Source: SIG424 sp045546695
Lineage (GTDB): Bacteria > Bacillota > Clostridia > UBA1212 > UBA1255
DNA: 9,861 bases
Direction: 5' to 3'
Assembly (NCBI GenBank): GCA_045546695.1
Contig: JAZQDE010000011.1
Span: 1-9,861 of the forward strand
A program made the translations under genes and the position numbers. The notes beneath the pieces are model-generated. The model was not told the DNA's origin. It ran no database searches and saw nothing but the letters and a program-made list of their open reading frames with translations. Shown one piece after another: positions 1 through 5,878 of this stretch (position 1 is its first letter; every line of letters starts with the position of its first letter).

Positions 1-353
1 CCTGTTGACATATCAACACCGGGAACATATGTCATATTAGGGTGTCCTTCTAAGTAGCTGTCTACTTTACGGAATGTATACAAATCTGCCTCCGGGAAAA
101 ATCCTTTAACAGCAAGTGTAGCGTACAAAGCAGGAGCGCAATGTCCTTTAGAAAGAACGAAGCGATCTCTGTCTGCCCACTTAGGATTCTTAACGTCAAC
201 GTTCATTTCATCAAAGTACAGTGTTGTGAAAATATCTGTACATGAAAGTGATCCGCCGGGGTGACCTGATTTTGCAGAAAATACTTCTTCGATAACGTAT
301 TTTCTGATGATTGTAGCTGTTTTCTGAAGCTCTAAAGCTTTAAGCTTATCCAT
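1..353 (-). CDS. tkt: Transketolase, N-terminal subunit (split type), partial at window edge
   Basis: Thiamine-diphosphate enzyme moving two-carbon ketol units between sugar phosphates in the non-oxidative pentose phosphate pathway; cytoplasmic. Only the first 117 codons are present and the gene runs off the left edge. Visible signatures are SGHPGGSLS at residues 29-37, LSKGHCAPALYATLA at 67-81 and GHPNMTYVPGVDMSTG at 103-118, which carry the conserved active-site and cofactor-site histidines H31, H71 and H104. The SGHPGGSLS form, rather than the SGHPGAPMG form of full-length enzymes, points to the two-subunit type common in Clostridia, so a C-terminal subunit gene probably follows outside the window (inference). 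The ATG at 353-351 has a GGAAGGAGA ribosome site just upstream. It lies 26 bp after rpiB on the same strand, so the two are probably co-transcribed. Confidence 0.93.
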   Translation of the reverse strand, partial: MDKLKALELQKTATIIRKYVIEEVFSAKSGHPGGSLSCTDIFTTLYFDEMNVDVKNPKWADRDRFVLSKGHCAPALYATLAVKGFFPEADLYTFRKVDSYLEGHPNMTYVPGVDMST

Positions 354-379
354 AAATAAATCTCCTTCCAGTTTCTGAT

Positions 380-820
380 TTAGTTTCTAGATTCTATTTG
401 TGAAATGGTGTCAACACGTGTCTGATGTCTTCCGCCCTCAAATTCTGCGTTATACCATTCATCAACTATCATTTTAGCAAGCTCGCGGCCTACTACTCTT
501 GCGCCGAAGCACAATATGTTTGAATTGTTATGCTGTTTTGACAATTTTGCTGAGAAAGGCTCTGAACAGCACACTGCTCTGATACCCTTTACCTTGTTTG
601 CGGCGATTGAAATACCAACGCCTGTTCCGCAAATCAGGATGCCTCTTTCGCACTCGCCACTGGCAACACTATTTGCAACCTCTTCGGCTTTGAGTGCGTA
701 GTTGCTCGCATCGGTAGCATTTGTACCAAAATCCTTAACTACTTCACCCTTGCTCTCAAGGTGTGCTTTGATAATGTTCTTAAGCTCAACCGCCGTATGA
801 TCATTACCTATTGCGTACAT
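380..820 (-). CDS. rpiB: Ribose-5-phosphate isomerase B
   Basis: Interconverts ribose 5-phosphate and ribulose 5-phosphate in the cytoplasm. The 146-residue length is normal for RpiB. Family landmarks are the early DH at residues 7-8, the catalytic-cysteine loop GILICGTGVGISIAANK (C64, T66), the HNNSNILCFGAR segment with H97, and the C-terminal RHQTRVDTI phosphate-binding region (R131, R135). Two places differ from the usual family sequence: DHTAVELK where DHAG-F-LK is common, and NYAL where DYPD-A is common; neither removes the catalytic cysteine. RpiB and the related LacA/LacB isomerases share this fold; the transketolase gene immediately downstream favours the pentose phosphate role. The ATG at 820-818 follows a GGTAGGGGAC ribosome site. 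Confidence 0.95.
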   Translation of the reverse strand: MYAIGNDHTAVELKNIIKAHLESKGEVVKDFGTNATDASNYALKAEEVANSVASGECERGILICGTGVGISIAANKVKGIRAVCCSEPFSAKLSKQHNNSNILCFGARVVGRELAKMIVDEWYNAEFEGGRHQTRVDTISQIESRN

Positions 821-891
821 GGATGTCCCCTACCTTCTGTTAGTTATTTTTTTACATGAAAAAGTTGCGGCCGTTTGGCCACCAATTCAAT

Positions 892-920
892 ATTATACAC
901 TTCAATAGGAGAAAAATCCA
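892..920 (-). promoter_or_regulatory. Candidate sigma-A promoter for rpiB-tkt
   Basis: On the minus strand a perfect TATAAT lies at 897-892. The best -35, 17 nt upstream, is TGGATT at 920-915, which matches TTGACA in only three positions. The predicted leader is about 65 nt and contains GGCC-4nt-GGCC (880-869), a short possible stem. The -10 is convincing; the -35 is weak. Confidence 0.45.
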
Positions 921-932
921 CTAATAATTTGC

Positions 933-961
933 TTGTTTATAGAAATAATACCCCTTATAAA
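933..961 (+). promoter_or_regulatory. Candidate sigma-A promoter for the 68-residue protein
   Basis: TTGTTT at 933-938, a 17-nt spacer and TATAAA at 956-961 give a plausible promoter with a predicted start near 968, about 12 nt before the GGAG ribosome site. It is divergent from the rpiB promoter, with the two sites about 35 bp apart. The -35 matches consensus in only three positions. Confidence 0.4.
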
Positions 962-994
962 AGTTAATATTTAATGAATGGAGATGTTTTTTTC

Positions 995-1201
995 ATGATT
1001 GTGAAAAGTGAGAAAAAAAACGGCGGTAAATATCCTTGTGAAAATGCATTTATGACAAATCCCGTAGCTTCCGTAAATGATGCTACGGGATACGTTCCAA
1101 CTCTGCCGGACGGGTCTTACGAGGCTGAAAATTATGCCGATTTATGTCAGGTCCCTGTCAGCAGTAAAGAATCTTTGTCGCGTATTCCAAAGGCAAAGTG
1201 A
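995..1201 (+). CDS. Small uncharacterised protein, 68 residues
   Basis: Cytoplasmic, hydrophilic, no signal peptide or membrane segment. I do not recognise a characterised function. The core reads NPVASVNDATGY at residues 22-33, followed by a Pro/Asp turn, an acidic stretch (EAENYADL) and VPVSS; the layout loosely resembles small Firmicutes proteins of the DUF3787 type (a conserved alanine-aromatic motif followed by a short Ser/Pro tract), but that is a guess from memory. An ATG at 974 is in frame, but the ATG at 995 is preferred because GGAG at 980-983 lies 11 nt before it. Evidence for being real: a candidate promoter, a ribosome site, a uniform low-complexity-free composition and a 174-bp gene-free region before it. 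Odd points: the last 18 codons overlap the end of the SGNH hydrolase gene on the other strand, and a perfect 10-bp inverted repeat lies inside the gene. Confidence 0.6.
   Translation: MIVKSEKKNGGKYPCENAFMTNPVASVNDATGYVPTLPDGSYEAENYADLCQVPVSSKESLSRIPKAK
1059..1091. repeat. Perfect 10-bp inverted repeat (hairpin) inside the small gene
   Basis: ATCCCGTAGC at 1059-1068 and GCTACGGGAT at 1082-1091 are exact reverse complements separated by 13 nt. In RNA from either strand this gives a stable 10-bp stem. Read from the minus strand the stem is followed by TTTGTCAT, so it could act as a weak terminator for the SGNH hydrolase transcript, whose stop codon lies 56 nt earlier. On the plus strand no T-run follows. 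It may instead be a chance result of the codons for NPVAS and DATGY. Confidence 0.6.
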
Positions 1202-1908
1202 TCCATGCAGGGCTGGTAATATCTGTCAACAAAGCTGCAGATTTTTTCACCGATAAGTCTGTGCCCTTCTGCCGACGGATGAATGCCGTCTTCGCAAATA
1301 GCATTTTTATAATTATGATTTCTGAGGAAAGGCGTTCTGATGTCGATTATGTCAACGCCTTTTTTGATTGCGCACATCTCGGCGAGCCTGTCGTACGACT
1401 CCTGCCATCTGTACAAAATGTCCACGTCGCCAAGCCATTTTAAGATGTTTTCGCGTGACAAGTCTTTTGATATCCAGTTCATGTATTTTTCCGGGCAGAG
1501 CGGCACGAGGTTGCAGCACGCAACGTTGGCATTGAGGCTCTTTGCGTAGTCGATCATCCGGTAATAAATGTCAGTAAATTCCTCGGGAGACGTGCGCGCC
1601 AGGTGCTGCGCGTCAGGGTCTGACGAAATTTCTTTCCACTTGTGGTCGCTGTCGTTTCCGCCAAACTCGATGATGACGAGTGTGTTCTCGTCGCAGTTTG
1701 TTTCATTGAGCTTGTTCATCATTTTCTCAAGACCATCTGCTGCTTTGTTGCCCATATGGGAATAATTGTAAACTTCGATGCCATTTTCTGTTAATTGTGA
1801 AAAGCGCTCTTCTTTGTAGGTCACGTATCTTGCGCGCTCCGGGCTGTACATTACTCCTTTCAGGATTGAATCACCGAAGATATATATTTTGTTGATATGT
1901 TTTTTCAC
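1147..1908 (-). CDS. SGNH/GDSL-family hydrolase
   Basis: Predicted serine esterase or acyl hydrolase of the SGNH fold, 253 residues, with no signal peptide, so probably cytoplasmic. The four family blocks are all present: GDS at residues 12-14 (nucleophile S14), the block II glycine in MGNKA (G53), GGND at 83-86 (N85) and the C-terminal DGIHPSAEGH with D207 and H210 completing the triad. The first residues already form the first strand (KIYIFGDSI), as in intracellular arylesterase and lysophospholipase-like members. Substrate cannot be read from the sequence; deacetylation of a sugar or lipid is typical. The start is a GTG at 1908-1906, 9 nt after a strong AAAGGAGG site. I find no convincing promoter upstream. 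Its 3' end overlaps the convergent small gene by 55 bp. Confidence 0.85.
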   Translation of the reverse strand: MKKHINKIYIFGDSILKGVMYSPERARYVTYKEERFSQLTENGIEVYNYSHMGNKAADGLEKMMNKLNETNCDENTLVIIEFGGNDSDHKWKEISSDPDAQHLARTSPEEFTDIYYRMIDYAKSLNANVACCNLVPLCPEKYMNWISKDLSRENILKWLGDVDILYRWQESYDRLAEMCAIKKGVDIIDIRTPFLRNHNYKNAICEDGIHPSAEGHRLIGEKICSFVDRYYQPCMDHFAFGIRDKDSLLLTGT

Positions 1909-2009
1909 GTTTTATGTCCTCCTTTGTGTTTTGCATGTTAAGTATTGTCCTTTTTTGCCGTGATAGCTACCTACTTGGGCTATTCGGCCCTATCCTGATT
2001 GTTTCCGGT

Positions 2010-2075
2010 GCTCTACCGGGCCGTGGAGGGCGCTCTACCGTGCCGTGGCAGACGCTCTACCTGTGGTAGAATAGC
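2010..2075. repeat. Three tandem 22-bp GC-rich units upstream of the lipoprotein promoter
   Basis: Each unit begins GCTCTACC, at 2010, 2032 and 2054, exactly 22 bp apart. Units one and two match at 18 of 22 positions and share GCTCTACCG-GCCGTGG with one base different in the middle; unit three keeps only the first eight bases and then continues into a stem, TCTACC-TGT-GGTAGA at 2056-2070. The array ends 24 bp before the -35 box of the lipoprotein promoter. A 22-bp period is about two turns of the helix, so it could be a set of operator sites, but a decayed repeat is equally possible. It is the main content of the 249-bp gap between 1909 and 2157. Confidence 0.6.
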
Positions 2076-2098
2076 GCGTTTTAGCCGCGAAAATTGTC

Positions 2099-2127
2099 TT
2101 GACAAAAACATCCTGCACACATACAAT
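2099..2127 (+). promoter_or_regulatory. Strong sigma-A promoter for the lipoprotein gene
   Basis: Perfect TTGACA at 2099-2104, a 17-nt spacer and TACAAT at 2122-2127 (five of six to consensus). The predicted transcript starts near 2134, about 10 nt before the AAGGAGGA ribosome site at 2143-2150, giving a very short leader. Confidence 0.85.
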
Positions 2128-2157
2128 CATTCTATATTTTTCAAGGAGGACATGACA

Positions 2158-2817
2158 ATGAAGAAATTTTTACTGATTTTACTTGCTGTCGCTATGATGC
2201 TTACATTTGTTGCATGCGGTGAAGGTAGTGACGCAGGCAAAACAGATCCAACAAATGATCCGGAAGATACTGACAAAGAGTTCGAGCTCGGCGAAGTTAC
2301 AGGTCTCAAGTGGGAAAACGCTTTTATAGGCCTTGGCTGCACAATTCCTGAAGGCTGGGCTTTTTCCACACAAGAAGAACTGAGTGTTCTTAACAATGTT
2401 GCAGGAGACTATGTTGCAGACGAATATCAGGACCTCGTTAAAAACTCTGCATATTTTTATGATATGCATGCAAAGCCAAGTGCAGATACAAGTTCAGTTA
2501 GTGCTCTTCTGGAAAAAGCCAGCCAGGCAACTATCAATGCAACAAATATAGAATTAACATACGAGCAATCTGCAAAAATTATAAAAGAATCCTACGAGCA
2601 GATGGGTCCTACTACATTTGCACACGAGATTGTTGACCTTACAATTTCAGGAAACAAATATCCTACATTGAAGATTGCAGCTAATATTTCAGGCATTGAT
2701 TTTTATCAGTACACACTTATGGTTAAATGCACCGGCTATATCGCTACCATCAATATAACCGCCTCAACACCTGAACTTTTAGAGTCATTGGCAGCTTCTT
2801 TATACGAAGTAAAATAA
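2158..2817 (+). CDS. Predicted surface lipoprotein of unknown function
   Basis: The 219-residue product begins with a lipoprotein signal: two lysines, a hydrophobic stretch to residue 17, then the lipobox FVAC with C20 as the lipidated cysteine. A short acidic, low-complexity linker (about residues 21-45) leads to a folded domain from LKWENAFIGLGCTIPEGWAF to the end. The order of a proline-tryptophan strand near the start, a long helical middle and a closing strand-helix (YIATINITASTPELLESLAASL) recalls the Mog1/PsbP/DcrB-like fold seen in many Firmicutes lipoproteins; that is inference. The ATG at 2158 is chosen over the in-frame upstream codons and the ATG at 2152 because it sits 8 nt after AAGGAGG and begins a proper signal peptide. 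It is a single-gene unit, with a promoter before it and a terminator after it. Confidence 0.85.
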   Translation: MKKFLLILLAVAMMLTFVACGEGSDAGKTDPTNDPEDTDKEFELGEVTGLKWENAFIGLGCTIPEGWAFSTQEELSVLNNVAGDYVADEYQDLVKNSAYFYDMHAKPSADTSSVSALLEKASQATINATNIELTYEQSAKIIKESYEQMGPTTFAHEIVDLTISGNKYPTLKIAANISGIDFYQYTLMVKCTGYIATINITASTPELLESLAASLYEVK

Positions 2818-2840
2818 TATATTGAATTTTGTTTTTTACA

Positions 2841-2872
2841 GGGCGGTCCGCGTGCGGGCCGCCCTTGTTTTT
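2841..2872 (+). terminator. Rho-independent terminator after the lipoprotein gene
   Basis: A 10-bp GC-rich stem (2841-2850 with 2855-2864, one T-G wobble) closes a four-base loop CGTG and is followed by TTGTTTTT. It lies 23 nt after the lipoprotein stop. It separates that gene from the next plus-strand genes, which argues against any start codon before it for the UspA-like gene. Confidence 0.92.
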
Positions 2873-2933
2873 CACCGGTTTTTGTGGTAACCTATATCAA
2901 GATAAAATTTTTGTACAGATCGGAGCGATCAGT

Positions 2934-3353
2934 TTGGATAATATCACACAGCTGCGCCGTTGCAGCCAGGTTGTAATCGCATGGGTGACGAACCCGTATG
3001 CATCACGTTCTATTGTTGAGAGTGCCCGCAGGATTGCGGATGAAAATAAAGCAGAGTTAATGATTATCAGTATACAGAATCCAATTAAAGACAATTGGGC
3101 TGCCACGATGAAGGATCTTGAGATTCTTGTTGACGCAGCTCATTATGTTGATGCAGAATTGACGGTCATGTATTCTGATAATAAAATGGAAGCTGCTTTT
3201 AAAGCGATGACTTCGGTTAAGCCGATTGCGATGGTAATGGGTATTCCCGGTACTACAGGTAAAAATGAGTTTGTGGACCTGCTTTTGAATTATGACATAA
3301 ACGTCAGTGTTTATACGGTGGATTCGCACGGAAATGCGCTTAAGCATGCTTAA
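2934..3353 (+). CDS. UspA-like (universal stress protein fold) protein
   Basis: A 139-residue cytoplasmic protein with the alpha/beta layout of the universal stress or KdpD-type nucleotide-binding domain: a first strand QVVIAWVTN (12-20), a helix SIVESARRIADENKA, a second strand ELMIISIQ, a helix LEILVDAAHYVDA, then ELTVMYSD and a final strand AMVMGIPGTT before a helix. The GIPGTTGKNEF loop (103-113) occupies the place of the ATP-binding glycine loop of UspA but lacks the usual closing G-S/T, so ATP binding is uncertain. An ATG at 2829 is in frame but lies upstream of the terminator hairpin; the TTG at 2934 is preferred because GGAG at 2922-2925 sits 8 nt before it. A weak promoter (TTGTGG 2882, TAAAAT 2903, spacer 15) may serve it. 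It is 18 bp before the kinase-like gene, with which it is probably co-transcribed. Confidence 0.72.
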   Translation: MDNITQLRRCSQVVIAWVTNPYASRSIVESARRIADENKAELMIISIQNPIKDNWAATMKDLEILVDAAHYVDAELTVMYSDNKMEAAFKAMTSVKPIAMVMGIPGTTGKNEFVDLLLNYDINVSVYTVDSHGNALKHA

Positions 3354-3371
3354 AAAGGAGCATATTACAAG

Positions 3372-4061
3372 ATGAGTTACATAACAATTGCATTTGAGGG
3401 TATTGATGGCAGTGGCAAGGGTGTTCAGTTTGCCCGCCTTAAGGAAAGATTTGAATCTATGGGCCTGAAGGTCGGCACTATGGATTTTCCAAAATATGAT
3501 TCTTTTTTTGGAAACGAGATTGGCATTTATCTGGCAGGAAAAGGTAAAGCTACAGCCGCTACGGTCGATCCTAAGTCGATGGTTCTGTGGTACGCGATGG
3601 ACCGCGTGATGGCCTATCGTGACTTCCCTCCGCCGGAGGATTGTGACGTGGTGCTTCTTAACAGGTCTACGCTTGCCAACGCCGCTTATCAGGGCACGCG
3701 CGTTTCTGACGACGAGCGCCGGGAATTTCTTATGTGGATTTTTGATCTTGAATTCAGTGAGCTTCGCATCCCCCGCCCCGATTTGTTCTTTTTATTTGAT
3801 ATTCCGATTGAAACTTCTACAAATAACGTCGCAAAGAAAGGCCACCGCGATTATGTCGGTGACAGTGCCGATGTTTATGAAAAGGATCTTGCGTATCTCG
3901 ATTCTGTGCGCCGTTCTTATCTCGCCTGCGCCGACATTATGGAAAATATTGTAAAAATCGACTGTACTGACGGCACAATAAACATGCGCAGTAAAGACGA
4001 CATCCATAATCAGGTGTTTGATATTATCTGTGAAAAGTTCCCCCAGGTTTGTAGGGGCTGA
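3372..4061 (+). CDS. Thymidylate-kinase-like P-loop protein with altered catalytic motifs
   Basis: A 229-residue member of the thymidylate kinase / deoxynucleoside kinase group. Seen in order: P-loop EGIDGSGKG at 9-17, the DFPKY motif at 38-42, AYQG at 105-108 after the site where kinases carry DRY/ERY, RPDLFFLFDIP at 135-145, and a lid-like KKGHRDYVGDSADVYEKD segment. Two key positions differ from the thymidylate kinase norm: the residue after the P-loop lysine is glycine followed by valine (K16-G17-V18) where a serine or threonine normally helps hold magnesium, and the acidic residue of the DR motif is asparagine (N97-R98-S99). It may phosphorylate another nucleotide, have low activity or bind nucleotide without catalysis. 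The ATG follows AAAGGAG by 11 nt. Its stop is 2 bp from the stop of the convergent nahK gene. I would not assume it is the cell's essential Tmk. Confidence 0.8.
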   Translation: MSYITIAFEGIDGSGKGVQFARLKERFESMGLKVGTMDFPKYDSFFGNEIGIYLAGKGKATAATVDPKSMVLWYAMDRVMAYRDFPPPEDCDVVLLNRSTLANAAYQGTRVSDDERREFLMWIFDLEFSELRIPRPDLFFLFDIPIETSTNNVAKKGHRDYVGDSADVYEKDLAYLDSVRRSYLACADIMENIVKIDCTDGTINMRSKDDIHNQVFDIICEKFPQVCRG

Positions 4062-4063
4062 TA

Positions 4064-5176
4064 TTAGTTTGCAGCAATAATCTCATCTACAATCCTGTGC
4101 ATTTCAGGCAACTTGGCCTCCATGTCGGCAACGAGCTTCAGCTGCGTGCGGGCACGGTCGAGATTATGTTCAGGATAATGAATTCCAAAATAAACGTCTC
4201 CGGCAAGATAATCACCCAAAAATCTCATACCGCACTCAAGAGTGAGCAAAATGCAAGATTCAGGAATAAGCTTAATCTCAGTCGGAGTAAGCACCTTCGC
4301 CATGCGGCTCAGATAACCACGCGCATAAGCCTCAAAATAATCAAGCTTCATCCATACCCTGGAAAGGTCTTTCTCGTCCTCGGCAGCAGAACTGGCAGCG
4401 AATCTGATACTGTCACCAAAGTCATAAAGTGCACTGCCGGGCATAACCGTATCAAGGTCAATAAAGCAAAGAATATCGTCGGTTTTGCTGTCCATCAGAA
4501 TATTGTTCAGCTTTGTATCATTATGCGTAACACGTACAGGTACAGTGCCCTTCAGAATTTCATTAACAATAATACCGCAAAAATCCTTGCGGGCTTTCAC
4601 AAAATCAATCTCGGCAGTAACAGAAGAAGCCCTGCCGGCAGCATTTTCACAGGCAGCCTTTTCAAAATCAGAATAACGAGAAACAGTATTGTGAAAATTG
4701 GCAATCGTTTCATTAAGAGTATCGGCAGGATAATCAGCAAGGATCTGCTGGAACTCACCAAGAGCTTTGCCCGCCTTATACATAAGATCGGGGCCGGAAG
4801 CAACGTCGTAAGAAACACTGTTTTCAATATAGTTGTACGCACGCCAGCAGCCGCCCTCATCATCGAAATGGTAAATTTTACCATCGCGGGCAGGAACAAT
4901 AGACAAAGTACAACGATACGCGTCAGTACCCTTTTCACGGGCGACCTTGCGGATATGGCCGGTAACGCCCCTGACGTTCTCCATCAGGCCGACGGGATCC
5001 TTGAAAATGCCGGTATTGATTCTCTGGAGAATATACCTTACCGGCTTGCCATCCGAAACATTTGACACTATGTATGTCTCGTTGATGTGGCCACGCAGCA
5101 AAATATCATTAGAAACATTCGTGCCGGCAAAATCAAACGCCTCAACGAGAGCTGACAAATCCCTCTTATTTTCCAT
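4064..5176 (-). CDS. nahK: N-acetylhexosamine 1-kinase (NahK-like, APH fold)
   Basis: Predicted to transfer phosphate from ATP to the anomeric hydroxyl of N-acetylglucosamine or N-acetylgalactosamine, making HexNAc 1-phosphate in the cytoplasm. As I remember the bifidobacterial lacto-N-biose pathway enzyme, resemblance is close along the whole 370 residues, e.g. GHINETYIV (29-37), RYILQRINTGIF (47-58), HNDTKLNNILMD (218-229), DLDTVMPGSALYDFGDSIRF (240-259), LECGMRFLGDYL and YPEHNLDRARTQLKLV. Catalytic D220 and N225 of the HxDxxxxN motif and the metal-binding D240/D242 region are intact. No lnpA, galT-like or galE gene is nearby; instead it is the last gene of a VTC-DUF4956 operon, 3 bp after DUF4956. 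Its GGAGG site (5188-5192) can fold into UCCU-UCGG-AGGA. Homoserine kinase type II and other APH relatives are less likely. Confidence 0.88.
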   Translation of the reverse strand: MENKRDLSALVEAFDFAGTNVSNDILLRGHINETYIVSNVSDGKPVRYILQRINTGIFKDPVGLMENVRGVTGHIRKVAREKGTDAYRCTLSIVPARDGKIYHFDDEGGCWRAYNYIENSVSYDVASGPDLMYKAGKALGEFQQILADYPADTLNETIANFHNTVSRYSDFEKAACENAAGRASSVTAEIDFVKARKDFCGIIVNEILKGTVPVRVTHNDTKLNNILMDSKTDDILCFIDLDTVMPGSALYDFGDSIRFAASSAAEDEKDLSRVWMKLDYFEAYARGYLSRMAKVLTPTEIKLIPESCILLTLECGMRFLGDYLAGDVYFGIHYPEHNLDRARTQLKLVADMEAKLPEMHRIVDEIIAAN

Positions 5177-5179
5177 ATT

Positions 5180-5878
5180 TTACTTCTCCTCCGAAGGAAT
5201 ATACTGGGTAAGCTTAATCTTGAAGTTGCCATTAAGCACGCGAAGCTCATCCAGGAAAGCCTTGACATCAAGGTCAGAAGATACCTTTATATGGTAAGTA
5301 AGTTCAGTCAGCGTACCACCACCGGTGATTCTCACGCCGTCAAGAGAATAAGCAGAAACAAACTTTTTAAGTGTATCGTCGAGAAGTCCGTCGTAATTGA
5401 TGCTCTCAGGAACTGCAATCACGAGCGTCTTTTTAACAGTAACACTCTTGCGTGTGCCCATTGCGGTGAAAATAATCATAAACGCACATGTAATCAGCAC
5501 GAAAAGAAGCGCCGGAATGTAAAGGCCGGTACCTGTAATAAAGCCGGTGCCCATGCCGAAGAAAATGAAAGCGATGTTGCGCGGCTTAATGATAGCACTT
5601 CGGTAGCGGATAATAGAAAGCGCGCCGGCAAGGCTGAACGCCCTTGCGATGTTTGTGCCAATAACTGACAGCAAAAGTGCAACGACAACCGGAATGATAA
5701 TCAGGGTAAGACCCAGCTCCCTATCAAAAGCAAACTCGTTCGTTGTAACCTTGTAGGTCAGGTAAATAATAATACCTAAAATAAAAGCAACAATAATAGC
5801 AATAACCATATTGATAACGTTTGAAAAACTGTTGATCGCCATAATGTTATCAAGCATAGCCAAAATCTTATCAAGCAT
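5180..5878 (-). CDS. DUF4956 family membrane protein
   Basis: A 232-residue integral membrane protein. Hydrophobic segments lie at about residues 21-41, 57-76, 101-118 and 119-140. Between the second and third is the family hallmark, FSLAGALSIIRYRSAIIKPRNIAFIFFGMG (81-110), with the basic GALSIIRYR patch. Residues about 148-232 form a soluble C-terminal domain with alternating strands and helices, of ACT-like appearance. The biochemical role is unknown; members are often encoded next to VTC-domain proteins, as here. The start ATG overlaps the VTC gene by 8 bp (ATGCTTGA) and follows AGGAGAG by 7 nt, so the two genes are probably translationally coupled. Confidence 0.87.
   Translation of the reverse strand: MLDKILAMLDNIMAINSFSNVINMVIAIIVAFILGIIIYLTYKVTTNEFAFDRELGLTLIIIPVVVALLLSVIGTNIARAFSLAGALSIIRYRSAIIKPRNIAFIFFGMGTGFITGTGLYIPALLFVLITCAFMIIFTAMGTRKSVTVKKTLVIAVPESINYDGLLDDTLKKFVSAYSLDGVRITGGGTLTELTYHIKVSSDLDVKAFLDELRVLNGNFKIKLTQYIPSEEK

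Noticed and set aside
1909..2009. Promoter for the SGNH hydrolase on minus
   Set aside because: Only TAACAT resembles a -10 and no -35 lies at a proper distance; not supportable.
2056..2070. Terminator stem upstream of the lipoprotein gene
   Set aside because: The 6-bp stem TCTACC-TGT-GGTAGA has no T-run after it on either strand.
2010..2075. Short CRISPR-like array
   Set aside because: The units are directly adjacent with no unique spacers, and the third unit matches only in its first eight bases.
1999..2157. N-terminal extension of the lipoprotein
   Set aside because: It would read through the repeat block, the promoter and the ribosome site; the signal peptide begins at 2158.
2829..2933. 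ATG start at 2829 for the UspA-like protein
   Set aside because: The codons would run through a clear terminator hairpin and give non-conserved sequence; TTG at 2934 has a well-placed GGAG.
4097..5065. 322-codon open frame on plus, antisense to nahK
   Set aside because: It lies wholly inside a well-recognised gene on the other strand, has no ribosome site or recognisable domain, and its Lys/Arg/Ile-rich composition is what the antisense frame of such a gene gives.
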